Positions 43,801 through 53,939 of a stretch of DNA of 64,000 bases are shown piece by piece. This DNA is from Xanthomonas sacchari (lineage in GTDB: Bacteria > Pseudomonadota > Gammaproteobacteria > Xanthomonadales > Xanthomonadaceae). Position 1 is the stretch's first letter. Every line of letters begins with the position of its first letter. Location: contig NZ_CP132343.1 in NCBI RefSeq assembly GCF_040529065.1, forward strand, positions 2,294,001 to 2,358,000. The letters are read 5' to 3'. The position numbers were made by a program, and so were the translations under genes. A model generated the notes under the pieces. It saw only the letters and a program-made list of their open reading frames with translations, made no database searches and was not told where the DNA came from.

Positions 43801-46286
43801 TCGTGTTCGACGGCAACAGTGCCTACCCGAAGACCGACATCCTGGCCTACGGCACCGACAAGCAACAGACGTACAGTTTTGAGCGCAACGTCTACGGGCA
43901 GGTCACCGCCAGTATCGACCCGCTCGGCCGTCGCACCGAGTATCGCTACGACGCGGGCGGGCGACCGCTGCAGGTCACGCTGCTGGCGGGCACCACACAG
44001 GCGCGCGTGTCCAGCCTCAGCTACACCAGTGACGGCGACCTGCAATCGGCGACGGATCCGCTCGGGCGGGTCACGCGCCTGGACTACGGCGCCAACCGCT
44101 GCCTGACCGCGGTCACCGATCCTGGCGGCCGCACGGCGCGCTTCGCCTGCGATGGCGCGGGCCTGCCGTTGAGCGCGACCAATGCGATCGGCCAGACGAT
44201 CGCCTTCCAGTACGCTGGCTACGATCTGGCCGGCATGGTCGATCCGTTGGGGCGCAGCACCCGCTTCCAGTACGACAGCCTCGGCAGGGTAACCGGCAGC
44301 CGCGACGACCTGGGCAACGCCACGCGCCAGGAATACGACGCGCTTGGCCGTGTCAGCAAGGCCTACGACGCCGCCGGCAATGTGACCGAATTCGGCTACG
44401 ACAAGAACGGCAACGTCGTGGCGGTCCTGTTGCCGCACGGCAACGGCATCACCTATACCTACGACGAGCGCAACCGTCCGCTGACCCGTACCGACGCGCT
44501 GGGCCAGTCCGAGACCTGGACCTACGACACCATGGACCGTGTCGCCAGCTACACCGATCGCAAGAGCCAGAAAAAGACCTTCACCTACGACGTGCTCGGG
44601 CGCCTGTCGGTGGTCACCGAGGCCGACGGGCGTACCCAGACCTTCACTTACGACGCCGGCAACCGCCGTGTCGCGCTGGTCGATTCGGCAGCGGGAACCC
44701 TGAGCTGGGAATACGACCTGTTCGACCAGGTCATCAAGGCCATCACACCGCAAGGCAACATCGTCTACGAATACGACGCCGCGGGCCGCCGTACCAAGAT
44801 GATCGCGGCCAACCAGGCGGCACTGGAATACCGCTACGACGACGTCGACCGCTTGCGCGGCCTGCTGCAGGGGAGCGAGACCGTGGCGTTCGATTACGAC
44901 GCCGCCGATCGCCTCACCGAGACCACGCTGCCCAACGGCGTCAAGACCGGGTATGCCTACAACACCGCCAACCAGAACACTGGCATCGCCTGGCTCAAGC
45001 CGGACGGCACGGCCCTGGGCGAGATCGGCTACGGCTACGACCAGGTCGGCCGCCTGGTGGCGCAGACCGGCAGCTTTGCCCCGCAGGCGCTGCCGGCGGC
45101 CCGCAGCGGCAGCTTCGACGACAACAACCGGCAAACCCAGGCCGATGGACAGGCGCTCAGCTACGACGCCAACGGGAACCTGGTCTCCGACGGCGTGCGC
45201 ACCTACGTCTGGAACGCACGCGACCAATTGGTCGAGATCAAACAGGGAACGGCAAGCATCGCCAGCTTCGGCTACGACCCGCTGGGCCGAAGAGTAAGCA
45301 AGACCGAAGGCGGACAGACGATCAGCTATCTGTACGATGGGCTGGACGCGGTGCAAGAAACCCAGGGTGGCGCCGTCAACCCGATCCTGACCGGGCTGGG
45401 CATCGACGAGCGCTATGCGCGGAACGAAGCCAGCGGACGTGCGTATTTCCTGAGCGATGCGCTTGGCAGCACGCGTGCACTTACCAATGCCAGCGGTTCC
45501 TTGATCCAGCGCTACGACTACACCCCTTACGGACAGACCAGTCAAGCCAGCGCAGGGACCACCAACCCGTATCAGTACACGGGGCGGGAGAGGGATGCGA
45601 GTGGGCTTTATTACTACCGTGCACGTTACTACTCCTCCAGCGTTGGACGCTTCTTGAGTGAGGATTCGATTGGACTGGCTGGAGGAGTGAATCCATATGC
45701 TTATGTGAATGGTGATCCCTTGAGCTATCGGGACCCTTCCGGTAACTGTCCAATGTGCTTGATTCCCGTTGTTTGGGGGCTCATTGAAATTGGGTTGAGC
45801 ATTTATGATATTTATGACACCGGTAAGACATTGCTAGATCCATGTGTTGGTCGTGGCGAAAAAGCCGCCTCTGTGGGTCTCCTGCTGGTGGGGATGGCTT
45901 TGCCTGGAGGTGGCTATGGTGCGATTGGTAGAAAAGTCTCAAAGAAGGCAATAGGTTTTGCTTCTGGACTGGCAGATACTGCTATGTCAGGTATGAGAGG
46001 TGGGGGTGGACACGCAATTCGTCATCTTGAGGGAGTGGTAATACCGAATGTAGGTTCACTTCAGTCTAGAGTTGATGCATTTAAAAATATCGCTAGGCCT
46101 ATTTTGGAAAATCCAACACATACTGCTGATTGGAAGATCGGCGCTACCCAAGGTAGAGCATTTCTTGGTAACGTGGGTGGCCATGATGTTGTAATTGTGG
46201 TGGCAAAAGATGGTCCACTTGAAGGTAAGGTTATCTCGTCATTTATTCCAGATGCAAATCAACTTAAGATAATTTTGGAGAGGTAG
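40860..46286 (+). CDS. RHS-repeat polymorphic toxin with variable C-terminal tip
   Basis: About 1808 residues from the ATG at 40860, which has GGAG upstream and begins a Sec signal; 40842 is an alternative. Kelch-like motifs lie at about 100-215, an Ig-like segment at about 237-334, a carboxypeptidase-regulatory-like domain at about 428-475, and the RHS N-terminal module at about 690 (DPIDLKTGEFVHSETDL). YD repeats run from about 824 to 1480, and the RHS core spans about 1517-1628 (YFLSDALGSTRALT, YQYTGRERDASGLYYYRARY, GRFLSEDSIGLAGG, DPSG). The last ~180 residues are a unique tip containing GGGGHAIRHLEG and GKVISSFIPD, suggestive of an RNase-type toxin. Coding GC drops sharply from about 45590. 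The next gene is a candidate immunity protein. Confidence 0.88.
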   Translation: MTWFNSAWKSVILGGVLGALASTAASQQLVWSTAAMPAVGVGAVPAVIGQWHTTALADGSELALAPDGRFLRHRVPGRRAREIALPSARIDASVTLLPSGRVLVWGGRDARGRLQDGGAWFDPTSLSVQPATGLSLRARYGHTATVLTDGRLLLAGGTGDGAGAQVWDEASDRAITLPADLPGGGNASSRLLADGRVALPASRSAQRITSDAVFDPLAGAFLPYPASIAEQPGAPRLAGSVPVQGAAGVAPTARLALRFSRPLHMPTLSARTVTLVGPEGRVAVRIAPVEQGRLLFVQPRQALFPDSHYTLMVEGARAASGDAVPLIALDFRTTAYDSNGNPVAHAMTTPTQAGAAPSVQMTGAGTSASCANDGVPCRAHGLLVDGVWYPGQDNTDSRWRIYGASQQPEHNARIARIAATFHVTMVRGRVVRVDQQPVAGVEVSIGKERALTDKNGWFTLFDVPAGHQELYVDGSTANTAGAEYGQFVVGTEVAAGRLNELGYLLHLPRIAARDKIRIPSPTVQDMVVGHPDIPGLQLRIPKGTVVLDRKGRLVTELAIVPTPVNRAPFPVTENHPMAFTVEPGGAQIRGLDPGANNGIQVYYPNYDGYAAGTQANFWMYDPRDGWRVYGKGTVSADGKHFVPEPGVALHQTMGGMYSVPSNDPPSEAGLPPDGHCCGTPGSGGVANAADPIDLKTGEFVHSETDLQIADVTALSLSRSYRPHDMKQREFGIGTASNWGYYLHNPGGTYDSLDLVLPTGAYIRFDRASGSGPRGEWRQAGSTTQYAGAVLQSVYDSDPLQPWGRGFRITLRDGSRMQFSSYMDTRLRWLEDRYGNRTTLLYDAGLVARIVSPSGRYIGLEYDTRNRVAAATDNAGNRWTYAYDSNGLLATVGYPDGGSKTYAYQTRTQNNALAQHRMQSITDARGKRVLLNEFEVVNGVSTGRVIKQTQADGGVFVIDYAHVDVGSTGVLVTSPDGSKRRVVFDGNSAYPKTDILAYGTDKQQTYSFERNVYGQVTASIDPLGRRTEYRYDAGGRPLQVTLLAGTTQARVSSLSYTSDGDLQSATDPLGRVTRLDYGANRCLTAVTDPGGRTARFACDGAGLPLSATNAIGQTIAFQYAGYDLAGMVDPLGRSTRFQYDSLGRVTGSRDDLGNATRQEYDALGRVSKAYDAAGNVTEFGYDKNGNVVAVLLPHGNGITYTYDERNRPLTRTDALGQSETWTYDTMDRVASYTDRKSQKKTFTYDVLGRLSVVTEADGRTQTFTYDAGNRRVALVDSAAGTLSWEYDLFDQVIKAITPQGNIVYEYDAAGRRTKMIAANQAALEYRYDDVDRLRGLLQGSETVAFDYDAADRLTETTLPNGVKTGYAYNTANQNTGIAWLKPDGTALGEIGYGYDQVGRLVAQTGSFAPQALPAARSGSFDDNNRQTQADGQALSYDANGNLVSDGVRTYVWNARDQLVEIKQGTASIASFGYDPLGRRVSKTEGGQTISYLYDGLDAVQETQGGAVNPILTGLGIDERYARNEASGRAYFLSDALGSTRALTNASGSLIQRYDYTPYGQTSQASAGTTNPYQYTGRERDASGLYYYRARYYSSSVGRFLSEDSIGLAGGVNPYAYVNGDPLSYRDPSGNCPMCLIPVVWGLIEIGLSIYDIYDTGKTLLDPCVGRGEKAASVGLLLVGMALPGGGYGAIGRKVSKKAIGFASGLADTAMSGMRGGGGHAIRHLEGVVIPNVGSLQSRVDAFKNIARPILENPTHTADWKIGATQGRAFLGNVGGHDVVIVVAKDGPLEGKVISSFIPDANQLKIILER

Positions 46287-46287
46287 T

Positions 46288-46746
46288 GTGGATTTTTTTG
46301 AATTTATTTCCGTGTATGGTAGTGATGGTATGTCAGTAATTTGCTATGGGGTTTTTGATGGGGATGACCTGAATGCGGCCTATGTCAAGTTAAAGGATCA
46401 AAATAGCTTTGTCGGGAAATCTAGTGAGTACTGCATGATTGATGATGATTGGCCTAATGGAGTATTGCTCATAGATAATGTAGTAGATTCTAAGGAGGAA
46501 GTAATGCTGGCAATCAGTGATGGGTTTACAAGGATGTTTAATGCTGGTCCATGTAAATTTTCTTTATTGATGTATGATGGTGCTTTTAACGGTTATGAGA
46601 GTTTGTTTTCCGAGAATATTTTTGAGCAAATTTATGCATTTTCATTTGGTGAAAATAAGTGTGTAATCAATCTTGATGCCTCATTGCTGTCTTCCGAGCT
46701 ATGGAAGAATGTGGTTGCCAACTGTCGCCTAAGAGCTGCATCATAA
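46288..46746 (+). CDS. Candidate immunity protein for the RHS toxin tip
   Basis: A 152-residue acidic protein starting at GTG (46288), 1 base after the RHS stop, with GGAGAGG upstream. It has no signal or membrane segment, so it is probably cytoplasmic. Sequence such as YGVFDGDDLNAAYVKL, EYCMIDDDWPNGVLLIDN and FSENIFEQIYAFSFGENK matches no family I know. The codon use is markedly AT-rich, like the toxin tip and unlike the rest of the window. Small size, acidic composition, location and shared atypical base composition are the usual hallmarks of an immunity gene. The function is inferred from these only. Confidence 0.68.
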   Translation: MDFFEFISVYGSDGMSVICYGVFDGDDLNAAYVKLKDQNSFVGKSSEYCMIDDDWPNGVLLIDNVVDSKEEVMLAISDGFTRMFNAGPCKFSLLMYDGAFNGYESLFSENIFEQIYAFSFGENKCVINLDASLLSSELWKNVVANCRLRAAS

Positions 46747-46829
46747 GAACCGATAGTTTCATCTTGTAGACGCATCTTGCGGCGTCTCCGTGTTATCTCT
46801 GATGACAACAGTTCAAGATCCACGCCGGG

Positions 46830-46935
46830 GCGGCTGGCGCTCTGTTACGACACCAATGGCAACTTGGTCCAATGGCTTAGGTACCTGCGTCTAGAACGAT
46901 TGCGACCTCAAGCAGGGAACGGCGAGCGAGGTGAT
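46830..46935 (+). pseudogene. Decayed RHS core remnant 1
   Basis: GGCGCTCTGTTACGACACC and AATGGCAACTTGGTC, followed by TACCTGCGTCTAGAACG and AGCAGGGAACGGC, align with the intact RHS gene at 45149-45256 (coding QALSYDANGNLVSDG...VWNARDQLVEIKQGTAS). There are many substitutions and small indels. The frame carries ALCYDTNGNLVQ and then runs into unrelated AT-richer sequence ending at 47034 (FDAFEIVNDEYIAGRK), possibly the tail of a lost toxin or immunity gene. Confidence 0.7.
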
Positions 46936-47072
46936 TCTGTCAATGGTAGGCGCTGGATGCTCGAGGCAGCGGTCCTCGGTGATTTTGATGCGTTCGAAAT
47001 AGTTAATGATGAATACATAGCAGGGCGCAAGTGATGTCGATGGCTTGATATAACGATTGACTTTTGGGCATG

Positions 47073-47490
47073 GCAGCTTCGCCCCGCAGGCGCTGCCGGC
47101 GGCCCGCAGCGGCAGCTTCGACGACAACAATCGGCAAACCCAGGCCGATGGACAGGCGCTCAGCTACGACGCCAACGGGAACCTGGTCTCCGACGGCGTG
47201 CGCACCTACGTCTGGAACGCACGCGACCAATGGTCGAGATCAAACAGGGACGGCGAGCATCGCCAGCTTCGGCTATGACTCACTTGGCCGAAGAGTGAGC
47301 AAGACCGAAGGCGGGTGGACGATCAACCATCTGTACGATGGGCTGGACGCGGTGCAGAAGTCCCAGGGCGGCACCGTCAACCCGATCCTGACCGGGCTTC
47401 GCATCGACTAGCAAGATCTGCGTCGTGAGGCCGATGGACTTGCCCGCCTCCTGGGCGACGCGCTTGGCACCCGGCAGTCTCTACGGCACG
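47073..47490 (+). pseudogene. Frameshifted RHS core duplicate (remnant 2)
   Basis: This segment is nearly identical to 45070-45410 of the intact RHS gene, from GGCAGCTTCGCCCCGCAGGC to CCGGGCTTCGCATCGACTAG. It has two single-base losses, in GACCAATGGTCGAG (one T) and AACAGGGACGGC (one A), and a stop after GLRID. Beyond the stop the homology continues in weaker form: DGLARLLGDALGTRQSL corresponds to SGRAYFLSDALGSTRAL. No start codon or tip follows. It is a displaced, inactive piece of an earlier RHS 3' end. Confidence 0.85.
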
Positions 47491-47779
47491 ACTCTCCATT
47501 TGCGCAGGGCGCGATATCGAGTCTATTGCGGTGCAGCAAATCTCCTGTCGCAACGCTGCCGAGTGTCGTAGTGAAAGCTGAGCAGACGCCAGCCGCCACA
47601 AGCGCAGCCGGTATTCCATCGCTATAGCGTCAGTCGATATCCGTGCGGCATCGAGGCATACCTTGCGCCGCGGTTGACAGGCTTGGGGCGATTCGGGAAG
47701 CGTAGGCGCCGGCCGCACCTCGGCGTGTGCGGTCCGGCCGCGACATGGCATGCGTTCGCCGTTCCTGGGAGGGAGTCTC
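47491..47779. other. Interval between RHS remnants and the GH3 gene
   Basis: No gene is seen. A TTGACA at 47674-47679 could be the -35 of the GH3 promoter, but no convincing -10 follows at the right spacing. GGGAGGG at 47767-47773 is the ribosome binding site of the GH3 gene. Confidence 0.5.
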
Positions 47780-50368
<2,589 letters not shown>

Positions 50369-50472
50369 GCGGCGGCGCAGGCGGCGAACGGGTTATCGAA
50401 CGAGCGGCGCCGCCCACGCGGGCGGCGTCATGGACAACGGTGCGACAGGGCTGCGGCCCGTAGGAGAAGGCA

Positions 50473-52035
50473 GTGGGGTTGGCGACGTTGGATGTGGCGA
50501 TCGTGGTGGTCTACCTGGCGGGCATCTTCCTGCTCGCGCAGTGGGTGTCGCGGGAGAAGGCCGGGCACCGCAAGAGCGCGGAAGATTACTTCCTGGCCAG
50601 CAAGACCCTGCCGTGGTGGGCGATCGGCGCCTCGCTGATTGCGGCGAACATTTCCGCCGAGCAGATCATCGGCATGGCCGGTTCCGGCTATGCGATCGGC
50701 CTGGCGATCGCCTCCTACGAGTGGATGGCGGCGCTGACCCTGCTGATCGTCGGCAAGTTCTTCCTGCCGATCTTCCTGCGCAACGGCATCTACACCATGC
50801 CGCAGTTCCTGGAGCAGCGCTACGGCAAGTGGATCCGCACGCTGATGGCGGTGTTCTGGCTGCTGCTGTACGTGTTCGTCAACCTGACCTCGATCCTGTG
50901 GCTGGGGTCGATCGCGGTGAGCCAGGTCACCGGCATGGACCAGACTTTGGCGCTGGCGCTGATCGGCGTGTTCGCGCTGGTCTACCAGCTCTACGGCGGG
51001 CTGAAGGCGGTGGCGCTGACCGACATCGTGCAGGTCACCCTGCTTGTGCTGGGCGGCCTGCTGGTCGCCGGCCTGACCCTGTCGAAGATCGGCGACGGCG
51101 CCGGTGTGCTCGCTGGCTTCCGGCATCTGTGGAACGCGCACCCCGAGCACTTCCACATGATCCTGTCCAAGGACAACCCGTTCTACAAGGACCTGCCGGG
51201 CCTGAGCGTGCTGCTTGGCGGCCTGTGGGTGATGAACATCAGCTACTGGGGCTTCAACCAGTACATCATCCAGCGCGCGCTGGCGGCCAAGAACATCGGC
51301 GAGGCGCAGAAGGGCATGGTGTTCGCCGCGTTCCTGAAGCTGCTGATGCCGGTAGTGGTGGTGGTGCCGGGCATCGCCGCGGTGGTGCTGGCGCCGGACC
51401 TGGCCAAGCCCGACCAGGCCTATCCGACCATGATGCAGTTGCTGCCCAGCGGCATCCTCGGCCTGGTGTTCGCCGCGCTGGTGGCGGCGATCGTGGCCTC
51501 GCTGGCGTCCAAGATCAATTCGGTGGCGACCATCTTCACCCTGGACTTCTACGCCAAGTTCCGCCCGCAGGCCGACCAGCCGCAGCTGGTGCGGGTCGGC
51601 CGCGTGGCCGCGGTGACCTCAGTACTGATCGGCATCCTCACCGCGCGGCCGCTGCTGGGCAATTTCGACCAGGGCTTCCAGTTCATCCAGGAATTCACCG
51701 GCTTCTTCACCCCGGGCGTGGTGGTGATCTTCATGCTCGGCCTGTTCTGGAAGCGCGCCAACGAGGCCGGCGCGCTGACCGCGGCGATCGGTTCGGTGCT
51801 GCTGTCGTTCGCGCTGAAGAAGCTGTGGCCGGAACTGCCGTTCATGGACCGCATCGGCCTGGTGTTCGTGCTGTCGCTGGTGGCGGCGGTGGTGGTGTCG
51901 CTGCTCACCCCGCTGGCGCCGGCGCGCGACCTGATCCGCACCGACGATGTGCGCTACGGCACCACACTGGGCTTCAAGCTCGGCGCCGCCGTGGTGATCG
52001 CGATCCTGGTGGCGCTGTACGCGGTGTTCTGGTGA
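50473..52035 (+). CDS. Sodium/sugar symporter (SSS family, SGLT-like)
   Basis: A 520-residue membrane protein with about 14 helices. AEDYFLASKTLPWWAIGASL and IAANISAEQIIGMAGSGYAI are the N-terminal Na+-binding and sugar-binding region of the vSGLT type. LYGGLKAVALTDIVQV is the SSS signature, and MNISYWGFNQYIIQRALAAK is the sugar-site helix typical of SGLT-like members. It starts at GTG 50473 with AGGAGAAGG upstream. Glucose or galactose is the probable substrate given the GH3 enzyme before it. It converges with the EAL-domain gene. Confidence 0.9.
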   Translation: MGLATLDVAIVVVYLAGIFLLAQWVSREKAGHRKSAEDYFLASKTLPWWAIGASLIAANISAEQIIGMAGSGYAIGLAIASYEWMAALTLLIVGKFFLPIFLRNGIYTMPQFLEQRYGKWIRTLMAVFWLLLYVFVNLTSILWLGSIAVSQVTGMDQTLALALIGVFALVYQLYGGLKAVALTDIVQVTLLVLGGLLVAGLTLSKIGDGAGVLAGFRHLWNAHPEHFHMILSKDNPFYKDLPGLSVLLGGLWVMNISYWGFNQYIIQRALAAKNIGEAQKGMVFAAFLKLLMPVVVVVPGIAAVVLAPDLAKPDQAYPTMMQLLPSGILGLVFAALVAAIVASLASKINSVATIFTLDFYAKFRPQADQPQLVRVGRVAAVTSVLIGILTARPLLGNFDQGFQFIQEFTGFFTPGVVVIFMLGLFWKRANEAGALTAAIGSVLLSFALKKLWPELPFMDRIGLVFVLSLVAAVVVSLLTPLAPARDLIRTDDVRYGTTLGFKLGAAVVIAILVALYAVFW

Positions 52036-52054
52036 GCCACGGGCCGGCCGTGGC
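52036..52054. terminator. Hairpin between the convergent symporter and EAL genes
   Basis: Inverted repeat GCCACGG (52036-52042) and CCGTGGC (52048-52054) with a 5-base loop directly at the symporter stop. It has no T-run. It fills most of the 28-base convergent gap and could serve both genes. Confidence 0.4.
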
Positions 52055-52063
52055 GCGGTGCGC

Positions 52064-53857
52064 TCAGGCGTCGCCGCCCTGCCACGGCTCGGCCAGCCAG
52101 GCGTCGAGCGCCTCGGCCGGCATCGGCCGCGCGATCCAGTAGCCCTGGCCTTCGTCGCAGCCCCACTCGCGCAGCATCCGATACACGGTTTCGCTCTCGA
52201 TGCCTTCGGCCACCACCTGCTGGCCGAAGTCGTGGCCGAGATGGATCATCGACGGCACCAGCATGCCGTCGCTGCGGCTGCCGGGCAGGGCGCGGATGAA
52301 CGACTGGTCGATCTTCAGCGCGCTGGCCGGGATGTTCTTCAGGTAACCGAGGTTGCTGTAGCCGGTGCCGAAGTCGTCGATGGCGATCTTCACCCCGAGC
52401 GCGCTGATCTGCTGCAGCTGTTCGGCGACCCGCTGCGGATCGCGGATCATCGCGCTCTCGGTGAATTCGATCTCCAGCGCGCCAGGGGCCAGCGCGTGCT
52501 GCTGCAGCAGCGCCTGCAGGCGAACGATGAAGTCGACCTGCTCCAGGTCCACCGCCGACACGTTCAGCGAGACGCTGAAGCGATAGCCGCGCTGCTGCCA
52601 CAGCGCCGCCTGGGCGATGCCGGTGCGCAGCACCCAGGCGGTGATGCGGCTCATCAGTGCGGTCTTTTCCGCCAGCGGGATGAAGTCGTTCGGCGCCACC
52701 GTCCCGAGCAAGGGATGCCGCCAGCGCAGCAGCGCTTCCACGCCGACGCATTCGCCGCTGCGCAGGCTCACCCGCGGCTGGTAGTGCAGGCTCAGCTGGT
52801 CTCTGGCGTCCAGCGCCTCGGGCAAGGCGGCGAGGATGCGGAAGGCGTTGCGCTGGTTGGCGTCGTGGTTGCGCTCGTACAGGCTCCAGCGCTGGCCGCG
52901 TTGGCGCGCCATGTCCACCGCGGTGGTCAGCGAGCGCACCGTGTGGTTGGCGCTGAGCGCACCATCCAGGCGCACCGCGCCCAGCGAGGGGCTGGCCGCG
53001 TGCGGAATGCCCTGGTGGTCGATCGCCGCGGCGAAGGCGTCGCAGACGTGCTCGCACCAGTACTCCAGATGTGCGGTGTCGCTGCCTTCCATGATGAACA
53101 CGAAGCTGGTGGTGTCGATGCGGTACAGCGGCAGGGTGCCCAGCGCCTTGCGCAGGCGGTCGCGCGCGGCCAGCAGGTAACCTTCTGCGTACTCCCAGCC
53201 CAGCGCCTTGACCATGTCGCGGAAATAGTCGATGCCGCATACGTCGATCGCCACCGCGGTGTCGTGCTGGTCGGCGGTCTGCAGCGACAGCCACATGGTC
53301 AGGTCGTCGTTGAAGCGGCTGCGGTTGGGCAGGCCGGTCAGCGCGTCGACGAAGCCAGTGTTGCGCAGGGTGTCGATGCGCACCATCAGCAGGTCGCGCA
53401 GGTCCTGCAGGGTGCGGCGCGCGACATCATCGAACTCGTGGCGCGGCTCGCTGTCGATCACGCACAGCGTGCCGAGGCTGGCGCCGTCGGCCATCAGCAG
53501 CGGCGCGCCGGCGTAGAAGCGGATGAACGGCGGTCCGGTGACCAGCGGGTTGTCGCAAAATCGCGGATCCTGGCGCGCGTCGGGCACCACCATCAGTTCC
53601 GGGCTGTGGATCGCGTAGGCGCAGAACGCCTGGCTGCGCGGCGTCTGCGGCACCTCCAGACCGACCCGGGACTTGAACCACTGGCGATGTTCGTCGATCA
53701 GCGAGACCAGCGCGATCGGCACCCGCAGGTAGCGGGACGCCAGTTGCGTGACCAGATCGAAGACCTGGTCGGCCGGCGTGTCCAGCAGGCACAGCTGGCG
53801 CAGGGCACTGAGCCGTTGCGGCTCGTCCAGCAAGGCGGGTGGGGGAGACTTCAGCAT
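52064..53857 (-). CDS. GAF-GGDEF(degenerate)-EAL protein, probable c-di-GMP phosphodiesterase
   Basis: A 597-residue cytoplasmic protein. The N-terminal GAF domain covers about residues 20-165 (VFDLVTQLASRYLRVPIALV, APLLMADGASLGTLCVID). The GGDEF-like domain at about 170-330 has the entry DALTGLPNRSRFNDDL, but its active-site loop reads RIDTTSFVF instead of GGDEF, so cyclase activity is unlikely. The EAL domain starts near 345 (YQPRVSLRSGECVGVEALLRW in parts) and keeps the metal and catalytic residues: EFTES, DDFGTGYSNL, KIDQSFI and EGIE. Hydrolysis of c-di-GMP under control of a GAF ligand is expected. It lies upstream of regA on the same strand. Confidence 0.9.
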   Translation of the reverse strand: MLKSPPPALLDEPQRLSALRQLCLLDTPADQVFDLVTQLASRYLRVPIALVSLIDEHRQWFKSRVGLEVPQTPRSQAFCAYAIHSPELMVVPDARQDPRFCDNPLVTGPPFIRFYAGAPLLMADGASLGTLCVIDSEPRHEFDDVARRTLQDLRDLLMVRIDTLRNTGFVDALTGLPNRSRFNDDLTMWLSLQTADQHDTAVAIDVCGIDYFRDMVKALGWEYAEGYLLAARDRLRKALGTLPLYRIDTTSFVFIMEGSDTAHLEYWCEHVCDAFAAAIDHQGIPHAASPSLGAVRLDGALSANHTVRSLTTAVDMARQRGQRWSLYERNHDANQRNAFRILAALPEALDARDQLSLHYQPRVSLRSGECVGVEALLRWRHPLLGTVAPNDFIPLAEKTALMSRITAWVLRTGIAQAALWQQRGYRFSVSLNVSAVDLEQVDFIVRLQALLQQHALAPGALEIEFTESAMIRDPQRVAEQLQQISALGVKIAIDDFGTGYSNLGYLKNIPASALKIDQSFIRALPGSRSDGMLVPSMIHLGHDFGQQVVAEGIESETVYRMLREWGCDEGQGYWIARPMPAEALDAWLAEPWQGGDA

Positions 53858-53939
53858 GCCGGGTTATCGGCCCGGTAGCAGGGGACTTGAGCGCTGGCCG
53901 GACGGGCGGTTCAGGCTGCCGCGGCGCCGCGCCGCACGC

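Noticed and set aside
40812-45545. A 1577-codon open frame on the minus strand opposite the RHS gene
   Set aside because: It mirrors the RHS coding frame of GC-rich DNA, lacks any family motif or ribosome binding site, and disappears where base composition falls at the toxin tip.
35862-46286. Tc-toxin (TcB/TcC) assignment for the RHS pair
   Set aside because: No SpvB or TcA-type domains are seen, both proteins carry Sec-type signals, and the upstream partner consists of IPT/TIG-like and beta-sandwich repeats.
46777-47034. An 85-codon frame after the immunity candidate as an intact gene
   Set aside because: Its first part is a decayed RHS core copy and it has no proper ribosome binding site; reported as a remnant instead.
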